Source: Coriaria nepalensis
Lineage: Eukaryota > Streptophyta > Magnoliopsida > Cucurbitales > Coriariaceae
Direction of reading: 5' to 3'
Assembly: GCA_027186245.1 (NCBI GenBank)
Contig: CP114486.1
Coordinates: 11,422,501 to 11,486,500 of the forward strand
DNA length: 64,000 nucleotides
The notes beneath the pieces were generated by a model that saw only the letters and a program-made list of their open reading frames with translations, was not told where the DNA came from and made no database searches. The number at the start of each line of letters is the position of its first letter. The first letter of the stretch is position 1. The translations under genes and the position numbers were made by a program. Positions 1 to 10,743 of the stretch are shown piece after piece.

Positions 1-1758
1 TTTTAGTGAGAGAACGTAAACTCTCTTTCTCTCTCGGTGACTTGCGTACTCAGTTTAGTTTTTGATAAATAAATAAATATTTAATTCTCGATTTATTTTA
101 ATTATTTAAAAATGTATTTATATATATTTCAAGCCAGCTCAATAATATAGAATGTTGTCATTTTAAGTGGAATATGATGACATCTTTTTGGTCGATATAT
201 GTGCTCACTTCTTCGTGCAGTTATCCACTAAGGTGAAACCAATACTGGTGGCACGATGAAGTCTGGGCAGAGTAACTCCTTATTTTATTATTTTTATACC
301 TTAATTTTAATTAACTCCTTAACCAATATCCTAATACTACAATTATGTTCATATAATGTCAACGTTGATTGATGTCACTATTATTACATAAATGATTCTG
401 TACATGTTCGGGTTATAAGAATAAATATCATATGGTATTACACAAAGGATTCTTTACATCTCAATTATATCTTATAATGTTACGGTGATCTCTCGTATTT
501 TAGATCGATAATTAGAATAAACTCTCGTCCACATAAATAAATAGGTTGTTTATCGATATAAAGCCATAAGTCATCATCTTCGCGGTTAGCCTGACAAATT
601 ATTACAGTTTCAGCTAACTTAATAGAATATATAAGCTCTTCATTTATATCTCGGGAAGTACCTGAAGCATGAACTCGATGCGGCATTGCTGTTAATTCTT
701 TTTATCACACTAGAGAATTTTGATACCGTAGTAATGATACATTCAAAATATTCGCTAGGCTCTAAAATCCTGGATATTACATGAACACAAATAAAAATAT
801 TGGATTATAGATAATAAGTAGACATCGAGCAAATATGTTAAAACAAAAAATTGTAAGAAAATTCAACTGGCCTATAAAATTACACTAAAAAAGAAAAAGG
901 AAAAAAATTTGGAGCCCTCCACGGGTCTGTAAGACGAACCCGCAGCTCAACGGGTCTGCCCGTTGAAGGCTCCATTTTTGTTTTCCGTGTAAACTATATA
1001 ATCCCTTTAAACTCAACAAGGCTCATCAATCTCATCAAATAATTACAGAATTCAACCGTAATCCTTAGTTTTTAAACATTTAGGAAATCAAATCAAGAAA
1101 AAAAAAATCCTAATTTCACAAAATCATAACTTTACTTTTTCTAGGTTGAGCATTTGATTCTGAATCTTCATGCTCCTTGCCTACCCCAGAAATTCTCTCT
1201 ACCTAATATTTAAATATTATACTTCAAATACTAAAAATTGAACTTTTCATCGTTCAACCTAAAATTCGATTCTAACTTTTTGTGCCGTTGTGTTTCCAAT
1301 GACGATTCAGTGGTATACTAAAGAGCTTCTAAGAAAGGAAGTGTTCGGTAATTGAAAGGGAGATAGGATTATAGTTGTACCTATACCTAAAAAGTTAAGC
1401 CAAATTTATCGTATGATATTGAAAATATATTTATAATAAAATGGGTTCGAGCATGATAGTAACATGAAATGCAAGTAAATGCCAATTAAACGATAGCAAA
1501 CAAGAAATCCAATTGTCATAAGGTCACAGGCGATACATTAGTGACAAATATTGATCTTCATTTTACAATGTGATTACTGAATGAATATCAATTATAAGGT
1601 AGCAGCATGGGAAAAAAAATGAATGTCAACTCTACTGTTACAACAAGAGTGGATGAATTTGCATACCACAACATGCCGATATTGCTACGAACTCTACCAT
1701 TTTCACACCATCTGATGAAGGTATGCATAAAATCATAGAAAATAAAGTGAGTGCCAGC
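1..1758. other. Intergenic, no gene recognised
   Basis: AT-rich sequence 3' of the MRG gene. Short open frames here (for example 480-686 minus) match nothing I recognise and have no supporting context. The only structured element is the GC-rich foldback near 868-1012, listed separately. The stretch just before 1759 probably includes the 3' UTR of the minus-strand MRG gene. Confidence 0.6.
868..1012. repeat. Small foldback / MITE-like palindrome with GC-rich core
   Basis: An outer stem pairs TGGAGCC at 910-916 with GGCTCCA at 968-974. Inside it are two further hairpins: CGGGT (922-926) with ACCCG (938-942), and AACGGG (949-954) with CCCGTT (959-964). This gives a three-way-junction fold in otherwise AT-rich DNA. 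The flanks also align as an imperfect inverted repeat: TTACACT near 879 against GTGTAA near 990, with A-rich and T-rich arms facing each other. This looks like a short foldback element. No transposase or certain target-site duplication is visible. Confidence 0.5.
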
Positions 1759-4700
1759 TCAGTCATCCTTTCCCTTTCCTTTTACCTCGGAACCTTTAGC
1801 ACCATCGTAAGCAGCAAGAAAGAAAGTATTCTGATTCTTCTGCAGAAACCTACAATCCAAAAAGATGATATTGGTCAAAAAACAACATACTTTAGAAACG
1901 ACAAAAGCTGGTGCATATGTGATGCAAGCTGGCCATACTTTAGAAAATCAAGTAATATCTGCTGCAGGCGGACCATCGCTTCCTCTTCGATGTTTGCATA
2001 TGCCAAAAGCTCAGGAAACTTAACTGCAAAGGTCATGAAAACAATTGTACTACAATATAACATAACATTGAATTATATATAGTTACTAAGGATCTCAAGT
2101 TTATGATAGCAAAAACTTCAAAAGAAACAATGACGTTTCCCTACAGGTCAGAGCACTGAGTTAGAAATGCAAATAGATTAGTCAGACTTTACGAGTACAT
2201 CCACAAATGCCAAAAGGTGAGAAAAACTAACTTGCAATAAGCAGAACTTTTACTGGAGGGAAAAATACAAAACAAAACTTGAAGTATAGAATCATAAATC
2301 AATATGAGAAAACTGATTCAGTATAGATACCAAGTTTATTAATGCAAAAAAGTCAAATTTGGAGTTTGCTCTACGTCATGAAACCAGAGTTATGCGGCAA
2401 AGAAAATATCTAGATTTCAGAAATACAATTTGAATTCCGTAAGATCGATGGATAAAGGTAAAAGTACTTGAAAAGCTCTCTAAAGCAAAAGATTTGTCCC
2501 ATTGAAAAGAGTATTTGTCTTTGATTTTGAAAGGAATGAATTACTGTTCAAATGTGTAATAAAACTCGGTCCAGCCAGGATTCCTCCCGAACATCTTAAA
2601 ATTAATATACCAGCAAAAAGATCCTTAATATGTACCAAAATCAACAAAAGAATGGCTAGGTGCATATGGAAAACTTTCAACACCTGTGGATGAGCATACC
2701 AAAGAGGCGCAGTAAATGTTCGGCACCATATAAAGTTGATGGAGAGACGTTATCAATAACCAATTCTTGATACTGTTGACGCTCATTTTTGTACAAGAGC
2801 AACATTGGCAAAGCCTTGTCAAAGTAACACCGTATTCCTTTCAAAATTTCTCCTACTGAGTCAGTCATCCTGTATTGATAAATAAACGTGAGAATAATCA
2901 TCAGTATGAGCTTATGTGCTCTAGAAATACAGTAGACAACAAGATTAGGGACACTTCTGGGCAATGGTCTATAGATAATAATAGCTTTCGTCAATAGAAT
3001 TCTACTTCATGTTATCTTAAACTCCAACACATTCTAAAATGGATTCACCATTTATTGCACTGACTCAGGGTAGTATACTAATAAGCATTTTTATCAAAAT
3101 TAAAGTTCTTCTGGAGTCTTACAGCTAATTACATGAACAAAAAAAAAAATGCAAAAAGAGTAAAACTTATATCTACATTTTTTTTATAACCAGCAATTCA
3201 AACAGGATTTAAGAAATCTTACATGCCGTCTTTCTTTGATCTGAACTCGAGGAACTTCGTCAAAATATCATCAACTGTTGGTGAACGTGGAAGTTTAACA
3301 AGCTAAACAGACGAAAATAATTCAGAACAATTGATACACAAAAGAGCAGTCCTAAAGAAACTCCATGCAGGACCGTGGATAAAATACAAGAATACAAGAT
3401 GTGGAATCATCAAAATAAAAATCAGAAAGTTATTAAAGCATATCAAGAGTGACAAGGAAAAGGGTCGGTTAATTAAAAGAACCTAGTGTCATTTCAAAAA
3501 ATATTTTTTTGAGTATGACATGCAAACAGCCAAGTTTCACTATTACCTTTTCCTGTTTTGTGACAATTTCCCAATCATCGACAAGTTGCTTCCTCAGTGT
3601 TGATGGCATTTGAATATTGACAAGCTTTTCCGATGATATATTGTCCTTCTAATATCAAAGAACCACAATCAACACAAAAATAAATAAATAAATAAAACCT
3701 GCATTATCTAAAAGAAAAATCGGTTCATCTCTGAGTTATTGTGTAAGGATTTCTTGAGAAAAAATAATATTCAGAAAAGAAGAATCTGAAATCACAACTC
3801 TATGTATCCCCAAAAGGATTTTACTCTTCATTTATCGTGTTTTATACACATTTGGTAGTAGAACTGTACTGTTTTGAGAAAGATATTTGCATAGAATTAT
3901 ACTCCCATATGCTCGTAAGTATGAATAAAAGATTACTACTCTACCCTCCAAAAAAACTAAGAAAGGACAACCCAGTGCATCCATCATATATCCAAAGGTG
4001 CTGCTATAAGAGAATTTTAGATTGCTATATTTATCATCATGAAAAGCAGACCTCAGTGCCTGAGTCATTTTTACGCTTCTTCCCCTTTGCTGCTGCAACA
4101 AAAATCAATCATTACTAAGAATAAGTAATGTCACACGCCTAAAATTTAGGGAACACAAATTACTAGAATCACAACTCGACAGTGTCTATGGCATTCCACC
4201 GCCAAGTTATAAGCTATATCTTATAATGTATAGTTGCTAAAAAAAGGGAAAATATTTTAGTAAGGAAAATAAAAGTGTGAGAAACAATAGCTACCATTGT
4301 TCTTGAGGTCCTCTTTCTCCCCTTTTGCATCTACGAAATGCAAAAGAAAATTTAATTTAATCATTAGGGTTCAATATACCCAAAAAGTCACAACATGAGT
4401 GAAAGAATGAAAATCCTTAGTTTATTTTTCAAATGGCATTACTGGATGCAACATAGGATCCAACCTGTAGGGTTTTTAGGCTTCGTATGTGTTGCACGTC
4501 CCGACTTTGAGCTCTTATCTACACCCTGTTTTTTGTCTAAGGCCTGTTGCTTCATGACGTTTTCTTCTGTAAGTTTCATAAGACGATCCGCACCTACCCA
4601 TTCGTCCCAACTGTTGGCAAGATGTCCAAGCCATTGTAATGATTTCTGTATAGCTTTTTTAAAAACGGCATAATTATTATTAAAATAAAAAGCTCCCAAT

Positions 4701-6057
4701 AATGGAAAAAGAAATATGAAAGGCACCTGTTGTGAAAAATAATTAGTTATCTTTAAGTCCCCACTTTAACATCAGAAAGCAGTTTTTTTTCCCTTTTACT
4801 GAAGTTCAAGAATAAAACTAAGACATATCCTCGTGTTTAAGAGCAGAAAATTTGGTGCAGTAATTTCATGCTTGTCTAAAAAAATCACTTTTAGGCATAT
4901 AGCCAAAATTGGGAAAGTGGATTTCATAAAAGGAATAATGGTTACTCCCTAAATAAAATAACCAGTTTCCATTATCTTGCTTATCCATAATTAAAATAAA
5001 AGGCAGTGCAATTTTTAATGTTACTGTTATGAAAATAAAAAATAAAATAAAATAGCAGCTTGCTACCAAATTTCTGGAATGAAGTATCATAGTACTTAGT
5101 AGTGCAGTTTGACACTAAAGAAGTGGATGAGAAGAAAGGAGATTAAGTGGAGCAAGTCTACAACACTTGAAACATCTGGACATTTTTCCTAATTAGATTT
5201 TATATATGAACCTGTGAAATATAGAGAGGCGAATGGAAAGAAGATATACTCACTTTTTATTCCAACCCTGCAAGAAAAAGAGGGTACACTGAATAAATAT
5301 TATAACTACAAAATACTTCTTCAGTAGAGCAGCATTCTTACAGCCATCACTAATCCCAACAACCTAAGGCTTAGTATTTAAGTAATATTTATTTCAAATT
5401 GAAAGAAAAAAAAGATGGGATACAGAAAATGATATGCTACTTACAAGATAGTGCACAAAGTATCTCCACTCCTTTTTTCTTTGCTCGGTTTTTTGGACCT
5501 AAATGAGAGGTATAGAGCGCAGATTATGAAACTTTGTATAAAACGGTTAAGCCTTACAATCATATTAAGATTAACCCTAATTTTCACACGCTGCCAAAAT
5601 TACATGTCAACCACACTCGATCCGTTTTACCTACTCATTTTCCCCAGTTTTACAGAAACCAAACAGAAAGTACTACAATTTCAAAGTCCCGACTCCAAAA
5701 AGAATCCCTAAAGGAGAAACTAAGGAACTGGACGGGAAAGAAAAACAGAAAATCAATTGGAACTAAGAAAAATTGCGGTCACCCTCAAATGTCATTCCTT
5801 CCATAGAAAGAGAAGCAACATTTCAGAGCTTCAGAATTACACAGCTAAAGCACTATAGGAGAGGATCTGTTTCAAGGATTGAAAGGAATTCAATTAGGAA
5901 GTGATAGGAGATGAACCTTGGCTTCGTAGATGCGAGGGCCGTGATAAGCGAGAACCTTCTCACCCTCGGAGTAGATAGTCGAGTTGGAGGGTGGTGTGTC
6001 GCCTCTCGAAGTTTCGCCGTCGGAAGCCGCCGTGTCGTCCTTCGAGGAGTTCCCCAT
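1759..6057 (-). CDS. MRG1: MRG-family chromodomain protein (MORF4-related; MRG1/MRG2-like)
   Basis: Plant MRG proteins read H3K4/H3K36 methylation through a chromodomain and recruit acetyltransferase and flowering regulators. Exons read on the minus strand: 6057-5917, 5498-5445, 5267-5254 (a 14-nt microexon), ~4610-4465, 4330-4295, 4092-4052, 3648-3547, 3302-3223, 2869-2700, 2023-1939 and 1849-1759. Phases close and give about 319 residues, the usual plant MRG length. The N-terminal chromodomain shows EKVLAYHGPRIYEAK, then RKKEWRYFVHYL and GWNKNWDEWVGADRLMK. A Lys-rich linker follows. The C-terminal MRG domain shows DSVGEILKGIRCYFDKALP, LLRLF and VKFPELLAYANIEEE, with a Lys-rich tail ending KGKGKDD. 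The start is the first ATG before the conserved chromodomain. A GA microsatellite lies immediately upstream. Paralogue identity (MRG1 or MRG2) cannot be settled from sequence alone; context favours MRG1. Confidence 0.92.
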
Positions 6058-6061
6058 TTCC

Positions 6062-6062
6062 C

Positions 6063-6086
<24 letters not shown>
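6062..6086. repeat. GA microsatellite in the MRG 5' leader
   Basis: About twelve GA units lie directly upstream of the MRG start codon at 6057. On the transcribed strand this is a CT-rich leader, as is common in plant housekeeping 5' UTRs. Confidence 0.8.
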
Positions 6087-6093
<7 letters not shown>

Positions 6094-6099
6094 AAGGAG

Positions 6100-7150
6100 C
6101 GCGCCACTGTCCTGATCTGTTTTTTTTATTTTTATAAATATATTTAAAAATCAGTGACGAGTTATTGGGCTTTCAACCGTTGTAGTAGTGACTACGGCCC
6201 ATATAAAGCAAGCTCCGCTCAAATCAAAAGCCCATATTCCTGGACTTAAACTCAAACAAACGAAATATTTATTTATAAATTTTTCTTCAGAAAAATTTAC
6301 AGAGCATCGATGATATTCCTCAACTTCACTTTAATTATGACTTTTTGGTTTGGAATTGATCTCATTCTCTCTGAACATATACATTTGGTATGGGCCTGCG
6401 GTCGGGCCCAATATGGTCAACAAGACAGCTATGGTCCGAAGCAGAACCCCTTGAACTTTGGAACTTAATGAAGGATGATTTGTTGCAGTACAAGCTATTC
6501 CTTTTTTCAGGTTCTTTTGTTCTCTCATATTCCTTTTCAAAAGAGACTGGCCTTTTGATTAATTTTATTACTATAAAAGGGAATCTAATATAATAAACAA
6601 ACACTCAACCATCCAAGATGTTTGAATGAAATAGAAACGCCGAAAATTCTGAAACGATTATGACTTTTATTATTCGCATAATTTAATAAATAAAATTATA
6701 TTATTTGACATAATTATATATATATATATATAATATTATTTTATTTATTAAATTATTAAAATAATATGTAAATCATATTATATCTAAAATTTTGTCGAGA
6801 AAAATCCAATATTACATTTTTTTTTTTTAATAAATAATAATAATGTTATAATAATAGTAAAAATCTCCAAAAAGGGTCCTACATAAAAAGTTCACCGCTA
6901 ATAGCCACCCAACACAGCCAGAAGCCAGAGCCAACTCTTAAAAACAAATTGAAAAGAAAAGGAGGTAGCTTAATGCAAAGAAGATGCTAACCCAATCTTT
7001 CTCTGCTCCATTCTTTTTGCCCAGAGAGAATCTATTTGACTATTTAGTCTTGCTTTGAAGCACTTGTTATGAAGGGAAGACTCACTTCCCAACCATTATT
7101 ATCACTAGTTTCCACCAAACCTAAAGACTATCAAATCGTTTCAGCAAGCA
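6100..7150. other. Divergent intergenic region between MRG and PIP genes
   Basis: No gene is recognised. Around 6660-6850 it is very AT-rich, with an AT microsatellite near 6715-6733 and a T run near 6818. This space must hold the promoters of the divergent MRG (minus) and PIP (plus) genes, but I see no unambiguous TATA box for either. Confidence 0.5.
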
Positions 7151-7429
7151 ATGAGACAGTCTTGCCCCAACTTCTGCCCTCCTCTAATTCTATTATTGTT
7201 ACTACTAACAATCTCTGCTCAGATCAATACCCTTCTTGTTGATTGCAGATCACTCCGTTCCAATCCGAAATCCAACTTCCATAACCATCATCAAGTTGAC
7301 GATTTGGAAATTTCCCGAACCACCTCACCCTCCTCCGGTTCGACCCAAACCATAAGCAACAGGGTTTTAGTAAGCGGCCAATTCTCCACCTTGGCTTCTG
7401 GGCCAAGCAAGAAGGGCCCGGGTCATTAG
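7151..7429 (+). CDS. PIP2: PIP-type secreted signalling peptide precursor (SGPS-GxGH motif)
   Basis: A single-exon precursor of 92 residues. The N-terminus is a clear signal peptide, with hydrophobic core LILLLLLLTISA at about residues 13-24. The middle is a poorly conserved polar pro-region. The protein ends precisely with SGPSKKGPGH at residues 83-92. This is the hallmark of PAMP-induced secreted peptides (PIP/PIPL) and is related to IDA. In the family the mature peptide is cut from the C-terminus, hydroxylated on proline, and perceived by RLK7 or a related LRR receptor kinase to amplify immunity or restrain lateral root founding. The symbol is inferred from the neighbouring MRG gene (PIP2 sits beside MRG1 in Arabidopsis); PIP1 or PIP3 cannot be excluded from sequence alone. 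Confidence 0.85.
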   Translation: MRQSCPNFCPPLILLLLLLTISAQINTLLVDCRSLRSNPKSNFHNHHQVDDLEISRTTSPSSGSTQTISNRVLVSGQFSTLASGPSKKGPGH

Positions 7430-7608
7430 CTAGTCATCTCATCTCCTTCTCAACTTTTGATCACTTCCTTTTAATATAGTACCTGTACATGAATTTGATC
7501 ATTCAAGTTGTAAGAAATATGATATGTTAATACATGTTGTAGATTAAAAAAGGGTAATATTAGTTACATTGTTATCTAGCTTCATCGACCCTTAATTGTG
7601 AGAAAACT

Positions 7609-10067
7609 TCAAGGTATATAGTTTCCAGCAATTTGCAAATCTTCCCTTTCCGACCTTGTATTAATTAGAAAAGGAAAAAAATTAGAACCACTATCCTCAT
7701 ATGGCTCTCTAGACAACGCAGTCCTTTCAAGCTGCAATGCATACTCTAAATCCCACAGAACATCAGCCATAGTGGGTCGATTTGCCGCATCTTCTTGCAA
7801 GCATTTTTCCACAGTTTCCACAAACTTTCGTAGCGAGGTAGGATTGATCTTATTATGACCATTGATTGTACGATCAATGATCATTTCGATCAATCCTTTC
7901 TTCTTGCAATTCATCGCCCATTCGGCTAAGTTCATTGCTCACTTGGAAGCATTGGGTTTATAGCCGGTCTTGCACATAAAACTTCTAGAAGAACTACCCG
8001 TAACGACCGATTTTTCTGATAATTGTTGGGTTTGAAAGTATTACAGATCCATATAACCAAAATTCCCTTTACCCTGGTGCTGACATGGGTTTCTCCAAGT
8101 GGGCCAGTTCGAGAAAGCTCGAAATCAGCAACTTTAGCAACAAGGTTTTCGTCTAATAAGATGTGGGTCGATTTCACATCCCGGTGGATTATTCCACCGG
8201 CTGTGCCTTTATGGAGATATTGCAGACCCCTAGCCGCACCTATACAAATCTCAACCCTTTGTTTCCAACTTAATCTAGGCAAATTCGAGCCATGTAGATG
8301 ATCCCTTAAAGTCCCTTTTCCATTAACTCATAAATTAATATCATCTCGGACCATTCATCGCAATATCTGATCAAAGAAACAAGATGTTTATGTTGGATTT
8401 TGGACAAGACCAAGATCTAAGTTTGAAACTCGGGCAGGCCTTGACCTGACCCAGGTTGACTCCGCTTGTCCGCCACTTTGACCCCATTCCATAGAGTCCC
8501 TCTATAGACATTTCCAAATCCACCCTTTCCGATTGCAAATTTTGGATCAAAATTACTAGTTGCATTTTGAATCTCGGAAAAAGGTAGTTTCAATCCGAGG
8601 TTTAGGTAATGGATAAGGTACAGGTTTCGGTTTAGCTCGATTTCGCGGCTATTAGAACTCCCTCCCATATTCACTGGCATAGGTAACCATTTGAAGGTTT
8701 CGACTGGTTTCGGTTTTCTCCTTTTCAAAATGAACCAGATCACAACAAACAAGCTGAAGACTAGGACCAAACCCGCAATCACCAAACCGACCTCAAGCGG
8801 GACCTGATTATGGGACCCAATTATGAACAGGATCAAGTTCGGTATCTCTGTGATCTCCATAACTTCAATCCCGTTTAGATAAACATCCTTAATCCCCGAG
8901 TAGTTCAAAGGGCCAATGCTAATGTTCAAAACACCAGAATTTCCTCACAGATGAATTGATCACCTTACTGAAACTAAATGGGACAGCTAAAACATAATCA
9001 AGGCAAAATGGGACGGCTAAATTAAGAGCATAATCAGATGAATTGATCACCTTACTGAAACTCTGATCAATATACAGATTGAAGAACGGGACGTTTATAG
9101 AAAGACTATATATCACAGAAATGAAGGCGAAGAAAGTGTCTAGCATTCTTCCTCACATTGAAGAGCCAAGTTATACTGTAATCGATGAAAACATCATCAC
9201 TTAAGTTCATTATGTTCATCCGTTTGCAGTTTGGTAAACAAGATTAAGGGCAAATAATTCACCATCTGCATCTTTGTAATTCAGATTATTCGAATAGAAA
9301 GTGCTGCTCTTTTCGGCGGAGGTCTGATTCAGAAGATATGAGTCGTCTTGATCCCAGTTCCTCCATAGAGTATCGGTTTCAGGTGGAATTGCAGAGCCAC
9401 CAATATTGATTCTGTAAATGGCTGCAAATTGCTGTAATAGGTTTCACCATTTGCGGGCGTAGTTGGGTTAGCTTGAGCTGGAATGAAGTTGTCTGGAGTG
9501 AGGAAGATTTCAATTGCGTTTATGAATGCAAGCGGTCATTTTCGGGATAAAGAAGATTCTGAAATTTCCAGGTTTTATGGTGAGGATGAATTCTTTAATT
9601 ACAGGAAATTCAGCAGTGTAAAGGGCGGTAAAGTTTTGGAGGAGTGATAATTTAGTGGAACTGGAAACGTCGAAGGAAGCCACGGATAGATCAGTGGAGG
9701 AAGAAGATTAGTTGAAAGGGAAGAAATGGAGGCGTACCGAGTAAGAACCTCCGCCATTGTTGTCGATAGCGAACTCGTAAAACGACGGCTGAGTGAAAAC
9801 TCTCGCTGTAGAGTAAAGAGACGAAGAATTAGAGTATATGTTATTGTATTAGACCGGACTGCTGTGTTTTCCGCCGAGAGAGAAGTCGCCGGAGGATTTC
9901 ATGTCTCCGATGAAGGTCCGGCGAGTGGAATTGATGTTCGAGTTCGAACTGGAGTTGATGAAGTACTTCTCTGGAAGATTGTACGCTGCTGCTGGTAGTG
10001 AGAGAAAGTGGAGCGAGAAGAAGAAAGGTAAGATAAGGAGAGAGAAAGGGATTCGACGCTCTTCCAT
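7609..10067 (-). pseudogene. Broken CrRLK1L (malectin-like) receptor kinase, At2g23200-like
   Basis: Read on the minus strand, pieces of a CrRLK1L kinase lie in order but in shifting frames. They are: a signal peptide from an ATG at 10067 followed by NLPEKYFIN; malectin-region fragments; a transmembrane helix (GLVIAGLVLVFSLFVVIWFI, about 8750-8815) followed by KRRKPK; the glycine loop GKGGFGNVYRGTL; the catalytic HRDVKS; and the C-terminal NRPTMADVLWDLEYALQLE. The ATP-lysine region reads KVADKR instead of the usual VAVKR, DFG reads DFE, and the activation segment after THVSTRVKG is deleted into another frame. Intact members are single-exon proteins of about 800-850 residues, so splicing does not explain the breaks. 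Almost certainly nonfunctional. Part of the ectodomain carries a duplicated 28-mer. Confidence 0.85.
8948..9062. repeat. Direct 28-bp duplication within the RLK pseudogene
   Basis: The 28-mer beginning CAGATGAATTGATCACC at 8948-8975 recurs exactly at 9035-9062. Between the copies a second short unit (AAATGGGAC-A/G-GCTAAA) is also repeated. On the minus strand each copy encodes SFSKVINSS, so part of the malectin-region coding sequence was tandemly duplicated. Confidence 0.85.
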
Positions 10068-10495
10068 GAATTTTCTTTCTGGTTTGAAGACGAAGATGAA
10101 TTTTTAAGTAACAATAATTAAAAAATTTAGATCCCACTTGATTGGGCTTGAATGAGTAAATGCACAAACAATATTTTTGAGTGAAAGAGAGTAGACTCAG
10201 CTGGTCCCACGAGGAAGAATGAACCAGAGACTTTTCAAGGTATAGCCATTGCTATAGAGATGCAGCAACTTGAGACACCTTTTTAACTGGAACCGACATG
10301 TCCCTTTTTCTGGTCAAATATTTTTTAAATTAAAAAAATTTAGGAAATTATTTTAATGTTAGAATAAAATTTTAAAAATATATAAAATATTTTATATAAT
10401 TTATGTGGGATTTTTATTTAAAATATATATTTTAATGAAAGTAAATGAATGGTTTTTTCATTAAAATTAGAATGAATTTTTCATTCCTAAATTCA
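10068..10495. other. Intergenic between RLK relic and copia element
   Basis: AT-rich with no gene recognised. It should contain the former promoter of the minus-strand receptor kinase. Confidence 0.5.
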
Positions 10496-10743
10496 TGTTA
10501 AAGAATTAAAGAATCTAGAAAGAGAAAGATTTGAGCAGAATCATCGTTTTCTTAATGCATGCATTACATACATGCACTATAGTGATGATGACTACACAAT
10601 TAGCCAATGAAACTGTAAAATAACAAACGTCAGGGTTAGACAACAAACGAGTTTAACTAATTTTTTCGTTAGCTTCTTTAACTTTCATCTTCATTTTTTT
10701 TTCTTAACTTCATCATCAACGTTTGGCTTCTCCTTATCTTCCA
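10496..10743 (-). repeat. Left LTR (3' LTR) of the copia element
   Basis: Begins TGTTAA on the plus strand. It aligns along its length with 14321-14613 through shared blocks such as GAATCATCGTTTTCTTAAT, GAAACTGTAAAATAACAAAC and TAGCTTCTTTAACTTTCATC. It ends just before the pyrimidine run CCCCCTTCCCCCC (about 10745-10758), the complement of the polypurine tract. It is shorter than its partner by about 45 bp through small indels. Confidence 0.8.
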
